Assembly (NCBI GenBank): GCA_038243995.1
Contig: JBBRTV010000016.1
Coordinates: 62,001 to 126,000 of the forward strand
Reading direction: 5' to 3'
Origin: Scleromatobacter sp038243995
GTDB lineage: Bacteria > Pseudomonadota > Gammaproteobacteria > Burkholderiales > Burkholderiaceae_C
Length of the DNA stretch: 64,000 nucleotides
The position numbers and the translations under genes are program-made. This document shows positions 1 to 8,929 of the stretch, in pieces (position 1 is the stretch's first letter; each line of letters starts with the position of its first letter). A model generated the notes under the pieces. It was not told the origin of the DNA, did not search any database, and saw only the letters and a program-made list of their open reading frames with translations.

Positions 1-243
1 GGCGGCATGTTCGGCTTCTTCTTCGCCGAGACGCTGCCGGCCGACTACCCGAGCGTGATCGCGACGGACAAGGATCGCTTCAACCGCTTCTTCCACGCGA
101 TGCTCGACGCGGGTGTCTACTTCGCTCCTGCCCTCTACGAAGCCGGCTTCGTCAGCGCCGCGCACGGCGACGTCGAGTTCGAGCACACGCTGGCAGCGGC
201 GCGTGCGGCCTTCCCGGCGATCCTGAACCAGGGCCGCTCGTGA
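1..243 (+). CDS. hemL: Glutamate-1-semialdehyde 2,1-aminomutase, C-terminal part (partial at window edge)
   Basis: Only the last 80 codons are present; the reading frame is open at base 1. The residues match the C-terminus of HemL, the PLP enzyme that converts glutamate-1-semialdehyde to 5-aminolevulinate in the C5 heme pathway. The recognisable tail includes MFGFFF near the edge and the late block YEAGFVSAAHGDVEFEHTL, where family members contact substrate and end the small domain. The catalytic lysine and PLP site lie outside the window. The stop overlaps the GTG start of the next gene (GTGA), so the two are probably co-translated. Other class III aminotransferases are less likely because this tail is characteristic of HemL. 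Confidence 0.85.
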   Translation, partial: GGMFGFFFAETLPADYPSVIATDKDRFNRFFHAMLDAGVYFAPALYEAGFVSAAHGDVEFEHTLAAARAAFPAILNQGRS

Positions 244-1082
244 GCCAGGCGAAGCTGACCGAGTTCAACGGCCGCCCGGCCGTCGCCCTGCGCGCATCCG
301 ACGGCGCCCGCGCCACGATCCTTCTCCACGGCGGCCACCTCGTCAGCTGGATCCCCGCCGGCGGCGACGAACAGCTGTACCTCTCGCCCACCAGTCGCTA
401 CGGCGAAGGCGAATCCGTACGCGGTGGTGTACCGGTGATCTTTCCGCAGTTCTCGACACGCGGGCCGCTGCCACGCCACGGCCTGTTGCGCACGCGCGCC
501 TGGCACTTCGACGATGCGCCCGCGCACGGCCAGCACGCCCAGTCGGTGCTGCGTTTCGCGGCCGACGACGAGACGCGCGGGATCTGGCCGCACGCGTTCG
601 AAGCCGAGATCACCGTCAGCATCATCGGCAGGCAGATCGACATCGAGTTTGCCGTCACCAACACCGGCGACGCGCCGTTCGAGTTCACCTGCGCTCTGCA
701 CACGTACCTGCGCACCAACGATGTGCTCAAGGCGCAACTCGATGGGCTGCAAGCGGTCGAGTACGAAGACAGCCTCACCGGCCAGCAGCAGCAGCAATGG
801 GGTGACGTGACGCAGGTGGTCGGCGAGATCGACCGCATCTACCACGGCGTCGCGCGGTCGCTCACGCTGCGCGAACTCGGCCGCCGCGTCGCGATCGAGA
901 CGCGCGGCTTCCCCGACGCCGTCGTCTGGAACCCGGGCCCCGAAAAGGGCGCCGGGCTGACCGACATGCCGCCCGGCGACTGGCAGCGCATGCTGTGCGT
1001 GGAGGCGGGACGCATCGTCGAGCCCGCCGTCCTGCAGCCCGGCGACGAATGGGCCGGCACGCAGACGCTCGTGGCGGGGTGA
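240..1082 (+). CDS. yeaD: Glucose-6-phosphate 1-epimerase (YeaD-type D-hexose-6-phosphate mutarotase)
   Basis: This 280-residue protein has the galactose-mutarotase-like beta-sandwich pattern. It carries the N-terminal block RGGVPVIFPQF, a conserved His (about residue 80, in LPRHG) and a late Glu (about residue 255, in MLCVEAG), which are the expected acid/base pair of the YeaD family. The family interconverts alpha and beta anomers of hexose 6-phosphates in the cytoplasm. Length is normal. The GTG start at 240 is chosen because it overlaps the hemL stop and gives a full N-terminus. The physiological sugar phosphate cannot be told from sequence; the family assignment is firm. Confidence 0.85.
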   Translation: MSQAKLTEFNGRPAVALRASDGARATILLHGGHLVSWIPAGGDEQLYLSPTSRYGEGESVRGGVPVIFPQFSTRGPLPRHGLLRTRAWHFDDAPAHGQHAQSVLRFAADDETRGIWPHAFEAEITVSIIGRQIDIEFAVTNTGDAPFEFTCALHTYLRTNDVLKAQLDGLQAVEYEDSLTGQQQQQWGDVTQVVGEIDRIYHGVARSLTLRELGRRVAIETRGFPDAVVWNPGPEKGAGLTDMPPGDWQRMLCVEAGRIVEPAVLQPGDEWAGTQTLVAG

Positions 1083-1282
1083 CCGGCGCCCACTGCCGTC
1101 GACCATGATGTCCCGTCGTCCTCTCCGGCCGCTTCCCCCGACGGCACGCGCGCGTCGCTCCGGCGCCGCGGGGCGTCCGCCCCGAACCCGGCTGCGCCTG
1201 CGGGCGGTCGCCCCGGTTCGTTCGACCTGACCTGCGCGCGCCGCGGCCCAAGCCGGGCGCGCAATATGCTTCCCTCGCTCCC

Positions 1283-2662
1283 ATGCATCTCCATATCCTC
1301 GGCATCTGCGGCACATTCATGGGCGGGCTCGCGGCTCTGGCGCGCGAGGCCGGCCATCGGGTGACGGGCTGCGACGCGAATGTCTATCCACCGATGAGCG
1401 ACCAGTTGCGCGCGCTCGGCATCGAGCTGCTCGACGGTTACGACGCCGACCAGCTGGCACTCAAGCCGGACGTCTTCGTCGTCGGCAACACGGTTTCGCG
1501 CGGCAATGCCCTGATGGAAGCGATCCTCGACGCCGGCCTGCCCTACACCAGCGGCCCGCAATGGCTCGCCGAGCACGTCCTCGAAGGCCGCCACGTGCTG
1601 GCCGTCGCCGGCACCCACGGCAAGACGACGACCACCGCCATGCTCGCGTGGATCCTCGACCAGGCCGGCCTCGCGCCGGGCTTCCTCGTCGGCGGCGTGC
1701 CGCGCAACTTCGGCGTGTCGGCGCGCCTGGGCCGACTGCCGGCCGGCGGCGAGCGCACGCCGTTCGTCATCGAGGCCGACGAGTACGACACCGCGTTCTT
1801 CGACAAGCGCAGCAAGTTCGTCCACTACCGCCCGCGCACCGCCGTGCTCAACAACCTCGAGTTCGACCACGCGGACATCTTCCCCGACCTCGCCGCCATC
1901 GAGACCCAGTTCCACCACCTGGTGCGCACCGTGCCGGCCAAGGGCCGGCTCGTCGTCAACGCGCGCGAGGAGTCGCTGCAGCGCGTGCTCGACCGCGGCT
2001 GCTGGAGCGAAGTGCAGCGCTTCGGCGCGCGCAAGGAAGAGCCGGGCGCCCTGCGTGCCCGCGGCGAACCGCACGCGTTCGACGTGCTGCGCGGCTCGAT
2101 GAAGATCGCCCGCATCGAGTGGCAGCTGCTCGGCGAGCACAACCAGATGAACGCACTCGCGGCGATCGCCGCGGCGGAACACGTCGGCGTCTCCCCGGAC
2201 AAGGCGGGCCGCGCGCTCGCCGGCTTCGAGAACGTCGCCCGCCGCCTCGAACTGAAGGGGGAGGTCAACGGCATCCGTGTCTACGACGACTTCGCGCACC
2301 ACCCCACGGCGATCCGCACGACCATCGACGGCCTGCGCCGCAAGGTCGGCGTGCAGCGCATCCTCGCCGTGTTCGAACCGCGTTCCAATACGATGAAGCA
2401 GGGCGCGATGAAGGCCCAGCTGCCCTGGGCGCTCGAGGAGGCGGATCTGTCGTTCTGCCACTCCGGCGGCCTCGCGTGGGACGCGCGCGAAGCGCTCGCG
2501 CCCATGGGCGCGCAGGCCCAGGTGTGCGAGACGATCGCCGCGCTGGTGACGGCCGTCGCACGCGCGGCCAAGCCGGGCGACCACGTGCTCTGCATGAGCA
2601 ACGGCGGCTTCGGCGGCGTGCACGCGAAGCTGCTCGCCGCACTCGAAGCGCCCCACACGTGA
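1283..2662 (+). CDS. mpl: UDP-N-acetylmuramate:L-alanyl-gamma-D-glutamyl-meso-diaminopimelate ligase
   Basis: This is a 459-residue Mur-ligase family protein. The N-terminus (MHLHILGICGTFMGGLAAL) is the Rossmann-like UDP-binding start typical of Mpl. A P-loop GTHGKTTTTAM follows at about residue 110, then EADEYDTAFFD and the late YDDFAHHPTAI block shared with MurC. Mpl reattaches recycled murein tripeptide to UDP-MurNAc, so it belongs to cell-wall recycling and fits functionally with ampD further along the window. Length is usual. About 200 bp with no visible gene separate it from the gene before. Its TGA overlaps the GTG of the following esterase. The Mpl-specific N-terminus argues against MurC. 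Confidence 0.95.
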   Translation: MHLHILGICGTFMGGLAALAREAGHRVTGCDANVYPPMSDQLRALGIELLDGYDADQLALKPDVFVVGNTVSRGNALMEAILDAGLPYTSGPQWLAEHVLEGRHVLAVAGTHGKTTTTAMLAWILDQAGLAPGFLVGGVPRNFGVSARLGRLPAGGERTPFVIEADEYDTAFFDKRSKFVHYRPRTAVLNNLEFDHADIFPDLAAIETQFHHLVRTVPAKGRLVVNAREESLQRVLDRGCWSEVQRFGARKEEPGALRARGEPHAFDVLRGSMKIARIEWQLLGEHNQMNALAAIAAAEHVGVSPDKAGRALAGFENVARRLELKGEVNGIRVYDDFAHHPTAIRTTIDGLRRKVGVQRILAVFEPRSNTMKQGAMKAQLPWALEEADLSFCHSGGLAWDAREALAPMGAQAQVCETIAALVTAVARAAKPGDHVLCMSNGGFGGVHAKLLAALEAPHT

Positions 2663-3321
2663 GCGCGGACGGGCGCGGCGGCGCGGCTGCGGGAGCGCGC
2701 ACGTGCGCAGCAGCACAAGTCGTCGCCGGCGCGCCTTTGACGCACCTGCTGTATCTCCACGGCTTCCGCTCGTCTCCGCTGTCGTTCAAGGCGCAATGGA
2801 TGGCCGACTGGGTGCGCCGGCAACGCCCCGACATCGCCTGGGTCTGCCCGCAACTCCCGCCCTCGCCCGCCGCCGCCCTCGCCGGGATCCGCGCGCTGAC
2901 CGCGGGCTGGCCCGCCGCCGGCACCGGCGTGATCGGCAGTTCGCTGGGCGGCTTCTATGCCACCGTGATCGCCGGCGACATCGGCTGCCGCGCGGTGCTG
3001 CTCAATCCGGCCGTCGATCCGGCGCGCGACCTGGCGGCGCACATCGGGCGCCAGGCCATGTACCACGCGGCCGGGGAAAGCTTCGAGTTCCGCCCCGAAT
3101 ACGTCGGCGAGCTGGCGGCGATGGCGCCCGGCCCGCGGCTCCCGCATCCGGAGCGCATCCTCGCGATCGTCGCGAAAGGCGACGAGGTGCTGGACTGGCG
3201 CGAGATGACCGCCCGCTACGCGCACGGCCCGCTGAAACTCATCGCCGGCAGCGATCACGGGCTGGCCGATTTTGCTTCGCACGTGCCCGACCTGCTCGGG
3301 CACCTGGGGCTGGTGTCATGA
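2659..3321 (+). CDS. YqiA-family alpha/beta-hydrolase (esterase)
   Basis: This 220-residue protein is read from a GTG that overlaps the mpl stop. After a roughly 25-residue Ala-rich leader the core begins LTHLLYLHGFRSSPLSF, the oxyanion strand of UPF0227/YqiA proteins. The nucleophile elbow is GSSLGGFYAT and the catalytic His lies in GSDHGLADF near the C-terminus. E. coli YqiA is an esterase on acyl-CoA and p-nitrophenyl esters; the natural substrate is unknown. The leader makes the exact start uncertain, and initiation could be further in, near ALTHLLYL. Coupling to mpl suggests co-expression but not a shared pathway. Confidence 0.8.
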   Translation: MSADGRGGAAAGARTCAAAQVVAGAPLTHLLYLHGFRSSPLSFKAQWMADWVRRQRPDIAWVCPQLPPSPAAALAGIRALTAGWPAAGTGVIGSSLGGFYATVIAGDIGCRAVLLNPAVDPARDLAAHIGRQAMYHAAGESFEFRPEYVGELAAMAPGPRLPHPERILAIVAKGDEVLDWREMTARYAHGPLKLIAGSDHGLADFASHVPDLLGHLGLVS

Positions 3322-3431
3322 GATCGCCCACGTCCTGAATCCCTCCACGCGTCCGGGCATCAAGTCGCAATCGGTCACTATCCGGCCCGGGCGCGCCCGG
3401 CGGCGGCGCGGAAGTCGGCGACAATCGCCGG

Positions 3432-5492
3432 GTGAATTACGCTCTCTTTGATGACTCCGGCAAGTTCCTCGCCGGCCGGGTGATGTCCGAGGCGGACAAC
3501 TCGATCCAGGTGGAACTCGACTCCGGCAAGCGTGTGAAGGTCAAGTCTTCGCATGTGCTCCTGCGTTTCGAGAAACCGCTGCCCGCCGACCTGATCGCGC
3601 AAGGCCAGGCGCTCGCGAAAGAAATCGACCTCGACCTCGCCTGGGAATTCGCGAGCGACGAAGAGTTCGGTTTCGCCGACCTCGCGCGCGACTATTTCGA
3701 CAAGTCCGCCGGCACGGTGCACCAGGCCGCGGCGCTGTTCCGGCTGTTCGACGCGCCGCATTACTTCCGTCGCATGGCCAAGGGCGTGTTCCGCAAGGCG
3801 CCGGAAGAAACCGTCAAGGCGGCGCTCCTGGGCATAGAGCGCAAGCGCCAGGCCGCGCTGCAGATCGAGGGCTGGGCCGCCGAACTCGTCGCGGGCGAGA
3901 CCCCCGCACCGGTGCGCGAGCAGCTGTTCAGGATCCTATTCCGGCCCGACAAGAACGCGCCGGAGTACAAGGCAGTCGTCGAAGCGTCCAAGCGTGCGCA
4001 GCGCTCGCCGCTCGACCTGCTGAAGGCGGCTGGCGCCATCTCCAGCCCCTACCAGTTCCACTGGCGCCGTTTCCTGTTCGAGGAATTCGCGCGCGGCACC
4101 GGCTTCCCGCCGCTCGAGGCGCCGCCGATCAAGGAAGACCTGCCGACGGCCGCCGTCTCCGCGTTCTCGATCGACGACTCCCAGACCACCGAGATCGACG
4201 ACGCGCTGTCGGTGCAGGGCCTGGGCACCGGCACCATCGTCTTCGGCGTGCACATCGCGGCGCCCGCGCTGGCGATCCTGCCCGACAGCCCGATCGACAA
4301 GGTCGCGCGCGACCGCCTGTCCACCGTCTACATGCCGGGCTGGAAGCTCACGATGCTGCCCGACAGCGTCGTCGAGCGCTACACGCTGGCCGAAGGCCGC
4401 GACTGCCCGGCGCTCAGCCTGTACGCCACCTTCGACGAAGCGACGCTGGAGCTCAAGTCCACCGAGACGAAGCTCGAGAACGTGCCGATCGCGGCCAACC
4501 TGCGCCACGACAAGCTCGACGCCTTCGTCACCGAAGCGTCGCTCACCGGCGCGGGGCCGGCCGACTACCCGTTCGCCACGGAACTGGCGTTCACGTTCCG
4601 TCTCGCCCGCCACCTCAAGGCCGCGCGCGAAGTGGTGCGCGGCAAGCCGGAGAACTTCACGCGGCCCGACTACAACTTCCGCCTCGAGGGCGTCGACGGC
4701 GCCGCGCCGGCGGCGGAGCCGCGCGGCGACGAGAAGGTCGTGATCAGCGAACGCAAGCGCGGCGCGCCGCTCGACCTGATCGTCTCGGAGGCCATGATCC
4801 TGGCCAACAGCACCTGGGGCGGCTGGATCGCCGAGATGGGCGTGCCGGGCATCTACCGCAGCCAGGCCAGCCTGGCGCCGGGCGTGAAGGTGCGCATGGG
4901 CACGAAGCCCGCGCCGCACGCCGGCATGGGCGTCGCGCAATACACCTGGGCGACCTCGCCGCTGCGCCGCTACGTCGACCTGGTCAACCAGTGGCAGATC
5001 ATCTCCTGCGTACGCCACGGCCGCATGGCGCCGCTGTCCGCGCCCTTCAAGCCGAAGGACGCGACGCTGTTCTCGATCATCTCCGGCTTCGACACGGCCT
5101 ACGCCGCATACAACGGATTTCAGACCGGCATCGAACGCTTCTGGACGCTGCGCTGGCTGCAGCAGAACGACGTGCATGAACTCGATGCGGCCGTCCTCAA
5201 GGAGGGCCTGGTGCGCGCCGACACGCTGCCACTGGTCTTCAAGGCCTCGGGCTGCGACAGCCTGCCTCGCGGGGCGCACGTGCGCGTGCGCATCGACGGC
5301 ATCGATCTGCTCACGCTCGACCTGCACGCGAAGCTGGTCGCCCGCCTCGACGCCGACCAGGCCGCGCCCGCCGGCGCCGCCGTCGATGAAGCAGACGAGG
5401 GCGAGGAAGCCGGAGCCGGGCCGCTGACACTGGCGATCGACGTCGAAGAAGAGGCGCCGCCGGTCGAAGGCGCCACCAACAGCCCGGCCTGA
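3432..5492 (+). CDS. RNase II/RNase R-family 3'-5' exoribonuclease (VacB-like)
   Basis: This 686-residue protein has the RNB catalytic domain over its middle and C-terminal part. The stretch FSIDDSQTTEIDDALSV (about residue 240) carries the clustered Asp residues that bind the catalytic metal. The later AQYTWATSPLRRYVDLVNQW block is the conserved end of the RNB channel. The family degrades RNA processively from the 3' end. It is longer than E. coli RNase II and shorter than RNase R, and it ends in an acidic, Ala/Glu-rich tail. A GTG at 3432 is used because it precedes the first conserved beta strand (NYALFDDSGKFLAGRV). About 110 bp upstream hold no visible gene. Confidence 0.85.
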   Translation: MNYALFDDSGKFLAGRVMSEADNSIQVELDSGKRVKVKSSHVLLRFEKPLPADLIAQGQALAKEIDLDLAWEFASDEEFGFADLARDYFDKSAGTVHQAAALFRLFDAPHYFRRMAKGVFRKAPEETVKAALLGIERKRQAALQIEGWAAELVAGETPAPVREQLFRILFRPDKNAPEYKAVVEASKRAQRSPLDLLKAAGAISSPYQFHWRRFLFEEFARGTGFPPLEAPPIKEDLPTAAVSAFSIDDSQTTEIDDALSVQGLGTGTIVFGVHIAAPALAILPDSPIDKVARDRLSTVYMPGWKLTMLPDSVVERYTLAEGRDCPALSLYATFDEATLELKSTETKLENVPIAANLRHDKLDAFVTEASLTGAGPADYPFATELAFTFRLARHLKAAREVVRGKPENFTRPDYNFRLEGVDGAAPAAEPRGDEKVVISERKRGAPLDLIVSEAMILANSTWGGWIAEMGVPGIYRSQASLAPGVKVRMGTKPAPHAGMGVAQYTWATSPLRRYVDLVNQWQIISCVRHGRMAPLSAPFKPKDATLFSIISGFDTAYAAYNGFQTGIERFWTLRWLQQNDVHELDAAVLKEGLVRADTLPLVFKASGCDSLPRGAHVRVRIDGIDLLTLDLHAKLVARLDADQAAPAGAAVDEADEGEEAGAGPLTLAIDVEEEAPPVEGATNSPA

Positions 5493-5510
5493 CGCCCGCA
5501 CACCTTCGCG

Positions 5511-6440
5511 ATGGACAAGAACTTCACGCCGCCACCCGCACGCAAGATGTTCGCCCCGGATCCGCTCTCGGTGCGCATCCGCAACTGGCGGCCGACGGTG
5601 ATGCAGCTCGCGCTGACGATATCCCTCGCCTTGCATGGCGCCGTGCTGGGGGTGCGCTTCGTGGACCCGGAGGACTTCAATCGCGTGTTCCAGGACACGC
5701 CGCTGGAGGTGATTCTCGTCAACGCGCGCTCCAATGAGGCGCCGACGAAGGCGCAGGCGATCGCGCAGGCGAACCTGGCCGGCGGCGGCGAGGCCGAGGC
5801 TGGCCGCGCGACCTCGCCGCTGCCGCCCTCGCCCACGATATCCGCCGGTGACAACGAGACCGAGAGCGAGAAGGCCATCCATCAGATGCAGGAGATGCAG
5901 CAGCAGTTGCTGACGCAGATCCGGCGCGACGTCGCCCTGTTGCCGGTGCCCGATCCGCGCCGGCCGATGCTGTCGCAGCAGGAAAAGGAACAGGAAGAAC
6001 ACCGCCAGCAAAAGCTGCGCTACCTCGCGGAGATCGAGAAGCGCATCAACGAGGAAAACGCACGCCCGCGCCGCCGCTACATCAGCCCGGCCACGCGCGA
6101 AGAGGTCTACGCGGTCTACTACGACGCGCTGCGCCACAAGATCGAAGAGCGCGGAACCGCGAACTTTCCCTCGCTCAACGGGCACAAGCTCTACGGCGAA
6201 CTGCTGATGAACCTGACGATAGACGCGGACGGCCGCATCGTCGACGCCGAGATCGAGCAGAGTTCCAATTCGCGCTGGCTCGACCAGCGCGCGCTGGCGA
6301 TCGCCCGCGCGGCGAGCCCCTTCGGGCATTTCAGCGACGACATGCGGCGCAAGGCCGACCAGATCGTCGTGACCTCGCGCTTCCGTTTCACGAAGTCCGA
6401 TGGCCTGGAGGCCACGATGACGACCAACAGCGGCGGTTGA
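5511..6440 (+). CDS. tonB: TonB-family energy transducer
   Basis: This 309-residue protein has a single hydrophobic segment near residues 28-45, after a basic N-terminus, consistent with an inner-membrane anchor. A long charged, Gln/Glu-rich and probably helical periplasmic stretch follows (residues 120-190). The C-terminal TonB fold is visible in LYGELLMNLTIDADGRIVDA. Such proteins carry proton-motive energy from ExbBD to outer-membrane receptors. No exbB or exbD lies beside it. It sits 18 bp after the exonuclease gene and ends just before aroE. It could equally be a TolA/TonB-like protein of unknown partner; the C-terminal domain is the firm part. Confidence 0.75.
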   Translation: MDKNFTPPPARKMFAPDPLSVRIRNWRPTVMQLALTISLALHGAVLGVRFVDPEDFNRVFQDTPLEVILVNARSNEAPTKAQAIAQANLAGGGEAEAGRATSPLPPSPTISAGDNETESEKAIHQMQEMQQQLLTQIRRDVALLPVPDPRRPMLSQQEKEQEEHRQQKLRYLAEIEKRINEENARPRRRYISPATREEVYAVYYDALRHKIEERGTANFPSLNGHKLYGELLMNLTIDADGRIVDAEIEQSSNSRWLDQRALAIARAASPFGHFSDDMRRKADQIVVTSRFRFTKSDGLEATMTTNSGG

Positions 6441-6454
6441 GAGGCGGTTCCGCG

Positions 6455-7387
6455 ATGGTGTCCGATCTTCGCCACGACGCGAGCCAGCAGCCGGCTGCCA
6501 CCGATGCCGTCGTCCGGCTGGCCGTCATCGGCAATCCGGTCGCCCACAGCCGTTCGCCGCAGATCCACGCACGCTTTGCCGCTGCGTGCGGCCATGCGGT
6601 GGACTACACGCGAATCGAAGCACCGTTCGATGGGTTCCTCGCCGCTGTGCGGGCGTTCGCCGAAGGCGGCGCCCGTGGCTGCAACGTGACGCTGCCGTTC
6701 AAGGGCGAGGCATTCGCGGCCTGCGCGCGCCTGACCGAGCGCGCGCGGCGAGCGCAGGCCGTCAACACGATCTCGTTCGAACCGGGCGGCTGGCGGGGCG
6801 ACAACACCGACGGCGCCGGCCTGGTACGTGACATCGAGGCGAACGCCGGCGTCGCGCTGCGCGGGCGGCACGTCCTGGTGCTGGGCGCAGGCGGCGCCGC
6901 GGCCGGCGTGATCGATCCGCTGCTGGCGGCGCGCCCGGCGGCGCTGGTCATCGCGAACCGCACGCCTGCGCGGGCGAACGACCTCGTCGAGCGATTCGCT
7001 GCCTCGGCCGAGCGGCTCGGGGTGCCGCTCTCGGCGCGTCTGCTCGAATCACCAGGGGCGGACTTCGACGTGCTCATCAACGCGACGGCGGCCAGCCTGC
7101 AGGCGGCCGTGCCGCCGCTGCCCGCCGGCGCGCTGCGACCCGGCGCGCTGGCGCTCGACATGATGTACGGCCCCGCCGCCGCGCCGTTCCTGCAATGGGC
7201 ACGCGCCCAGGGCGCGGTTGCGCGAGACGGCCTGGGCATGCTGGTCGAACAGGCCGCCCAGGCCTACGAATGTTGGCTGGGCGTGCGGCCAGATACCTTC
7301 GCCGTCCTCGCGGCACTGCGGCGCGAAGTCGATGCTTCGTCGTCGACGCCCCCGCCGCCGACAGGGTCCGGCGAGGCCGCGGCTTGA
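6455..7387 (+). CDS. aroE: Shikimate dehydrogenase (NADP+)
   Basis: This 310-residue enzyme reduces 3-dehydroshikimate to shikimate in aromatic amino-acid synthesis. The motifs are complete: substrate-binding NPVAHSRSPQIHARF, the catalytic-Lys block NVTLPFKGEAF, NTDGAGLVRDIE, and the nucleotide-binding VLGAGGAAAGV with the NADP-contacting basic residues in ANRTPARA. A TTG at 6437 would overlap the tonB stop. The ATG at 6455 is preferred because GAGG lies ten bases upstream and the extra six residues are not conserved. The TTGA overlap at its 3' end couples it to mtgA, a neighbour pair commonly seen in Burkholderiales. Confidence 0.95.
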   Translation: MVSDLRHDASQQPAATDAVVRLAVIGNPVAHSRSPQIHARFAAACGHAVDYTRIEAPFDGFLAAVRAFAEGGARGCNVTLPFKGEAFAACARLTERARRAQAVNTISFEPGGWRGDNTDGAGLVRDIEANAGVALRGRHVLVLGAGGAAAGVIDPLLAARPAALVIANRTPARANDLVERFAASAERLGVPLSARLLESPGADFDVLINATAASLQAAVPPLPAGALRPGALALDMMYGPAAAPFLQWARAQGAVARDGLGMLVEQAAQAYECWLGVRPDTFAVLAALRREVDASSSTPPPPTGSGEAAA

Positions 7388-8154
7388 GCCCGGGCCTGCG
7401 CGCCACCGGCCGGCTGGTCGGCATGCTGGCGCTCGCGCTTCTCGCGCTCCAGCTCTTCTTCCTGCTGCGGATCGGCCTGATGACGGTCGTCGCGCCGGAA
7501 TCGACCACCTTCCAGCGCAGCGAAATCTGGCGCCTGGTCGTCGAGAAGCACGAGTTGCCCTGGCTGCAGCAATCCGTCGCGCGCGACAGGATCTCCGATA
7601 ACCTGCGCCGCGCCGTGATCGCGAGCGAGGACGCCGGCTTTGTCGAGCACCACGGCGTCGAGTGGGACGCCATCGAGAAGGCCTGGAACCGGAACCAGAA
7701 GGCGGAGGCCCGCGCCGAGGCGCAGCAGGCCCGGGCCGCCCCCGCGATGCGCAACCCCGTCGGCAAGCCGCGCGTGGTCGCCGCCAAGGTCGTTGGCGGA
7801 TCCACGATTTCCCAGCAACTGGCGAAGAACCTCTTCTTGTCCGGCGAACGCACCGTCTTGCGCAAGGCTCAGGAGTTCGTCGTCACGCTGATGCTGGAAA
7901 TCGTGCTCGGCAAGGACAGGATCCTCACGACCTACCTGAACAACGTCGAGTGGGGCGAAGGCGTCTTCGGCGCGCAGGCCGCGGCCCAGCACTATTTCCA
8001 CACGCAGGCGGCGTTCCTCGCCCCCGGCCAGGCGGCGCGGCTCGCCGTGATGCTGCCGGCGCCGAAGCGCTTCGAGAAGTCACCGGCGTCGGCCTATGTA
8101 ATCGGCCGATCGGCCACCATCGTCGCCCGCATGGGTGCCGTCGACCTGCCATGA
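7384..8154 (+). CDS. mtgA: Monofunctional biosynthetic peptidoglycan transglycosylase
   Basis: This is a 256-residue GT51 enzyme. One N-terminal membrane segment (LVGMLALALLALQLFFLLRI) is followed by the GT51 motifs: ASEDAGFVEHHGV with the catalytic Glu, GGSTISQQLAKNLFLS, and a late region containing LEIVLGKDRILTTYLNNVEWG. It polymerises lipid II glycan strands at the outer face of the inner membrane and lacks a transpeptidase domain, as MtgA should. The TTG at 7384 overlaps the aroE stop. An ATG at 7423, just inside the membrane segment, is the alternative start, but it would shorten the cytoplasmic head. Confidence 0.92.
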   Translation: MSPGLRATGRLVGMLALALLALQLFFLLRIGLMTVVAPESTTFQRSEIWRLVVEKHELPWLQQSVARDRISDNLRRAVIASEDAGFVEHHGVEWDAIEKAWNRNQKAEARAEAQQARAAPAMRNPVGKPRVVAAKVVGGSTISQQLAKNLFLSGERTVLRKAQEFVVTLMLEIVLGKDRILTTYLNNVEWGEGVFGAQAAAQHYFHTQAAFLAPGQAARLAVMLPAPKRFEKSPASAYVIGRSATIVARMGAVDLP

Positions 8155-8202
8155 TGCCGTCGTCGGCGCCGGGCCGACGCGTCCCGACCGCCCCTCCCGC
8201 CC

Positions 8203-8808
8203 ATGGAACCCGATCGCGCCCTCCAGGAAGTCACCCAGACCGCCGCCCGCCTGATCGTCGAAGACGGCCTCGACTACGCCAGCGCCCGCCGCAAGGCCAT
8301 GCAGGAGCACGGCGCGGGCGCCCGGCGCCTGCGAGACGCACCCAGCAACGAGGCGATCGAGGATGAGGTGCGCGCTCACATCGCAATCTTCTGCGCCGAA
8401 ACGCAGCCCGTCGAGTTGCGCGTCCTGCGCGAGGCGGCGCTACGCTGGATGCTGAGGCTGGCGCCCTATCGACCCCATGTCGGCGGGGCGGTCTGGCGCG
8501 GGACGGCAACGCGGCAATCCATCGTCCGGCTCGACTTGTATTGCGACGACATGAAGGCACCCGAGATCGAGCTGATCAATCGCGGCATCGACCATGAAAC
8601 CGTCAGCGAACCCCTGGGCCGGGGCGAGCATTCGCTCACGCTGGTGATCGGCGAGCGCAGCACGGTTATGGACGACTGGATCACCCTGCACCTGAACATC
8701 CTCGACCTGGACGACCTGCGCGGCGCGCTCAAACCCGACGCTCGCGGCCGCAGCTGGCGCGGCGACGCCGCCGGGCTGCGACGACTGCTGGAGAACGAGA
8801 ACGAATGA
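8203..8808 (+). CDS. Conserved hypothetical protein (nucleotidyltransferase-like)
   Basis: This is a 201-residue soluble protein without signal peptide or membrane segment. It resembles a family I recognise between mtgA and a TlpA-type gene in other Burkholderiales, sometimes described as nucleotidyltransferase-like. Features that look conserved are the N-terminal helical DYASARRKAM, IAIFCAETQP, a central LAPYRPHVGGAVWRGTATR, and the end DDLRGALKPDARGRSWRGD. I cannot identify catalytic residues with confidence, so no function is assigned. The ATG at 8203 lies 48 bp after mtgA, which suggests the same operon. Confidence 0.7.
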   Translation: MEPDRALQEVTQTAARLIVEDGLDYASARRKAMQEHGAGARRLRDAPSNEAIEDEVRAHIAIFCAETQPVELRVLREAALRWMLRLAPYRPHVGGAVWRGTATRQSIVRLDLYCDDMKAPEIELINRGIDHETVSEPLGRGEHSLTLVIGERSTVMDDWITLHLNILDLDDLRGALKPDARGRSWRGDAAGLRRLLENENE

Positions 8809-8929
8809 ACACGCACCGACACCCGCCGGCTCCATGCGAGCGCACGCCCCGACCCGAACGCACTCCCGCGCGCATGCGGCGCAGCCGACCGGCCGCCGCC
8901 CCGGCAAGACGCGGCCTGGAGACGACGCG

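Noticed and set aside
1083..1282. Possible small gene or RNA between the mutarotase gene and mpl
   Set aside because: No ribosome site with a plausible short frame and no terminator-like structure. Probably just the mpl promoter region.
3936..6329. Open frame of 797 codons on the minus strand opposite the exonuclease and tonB
   Set aside because: Antisense shadow; the plus strand has intact conserved motifs throughout.
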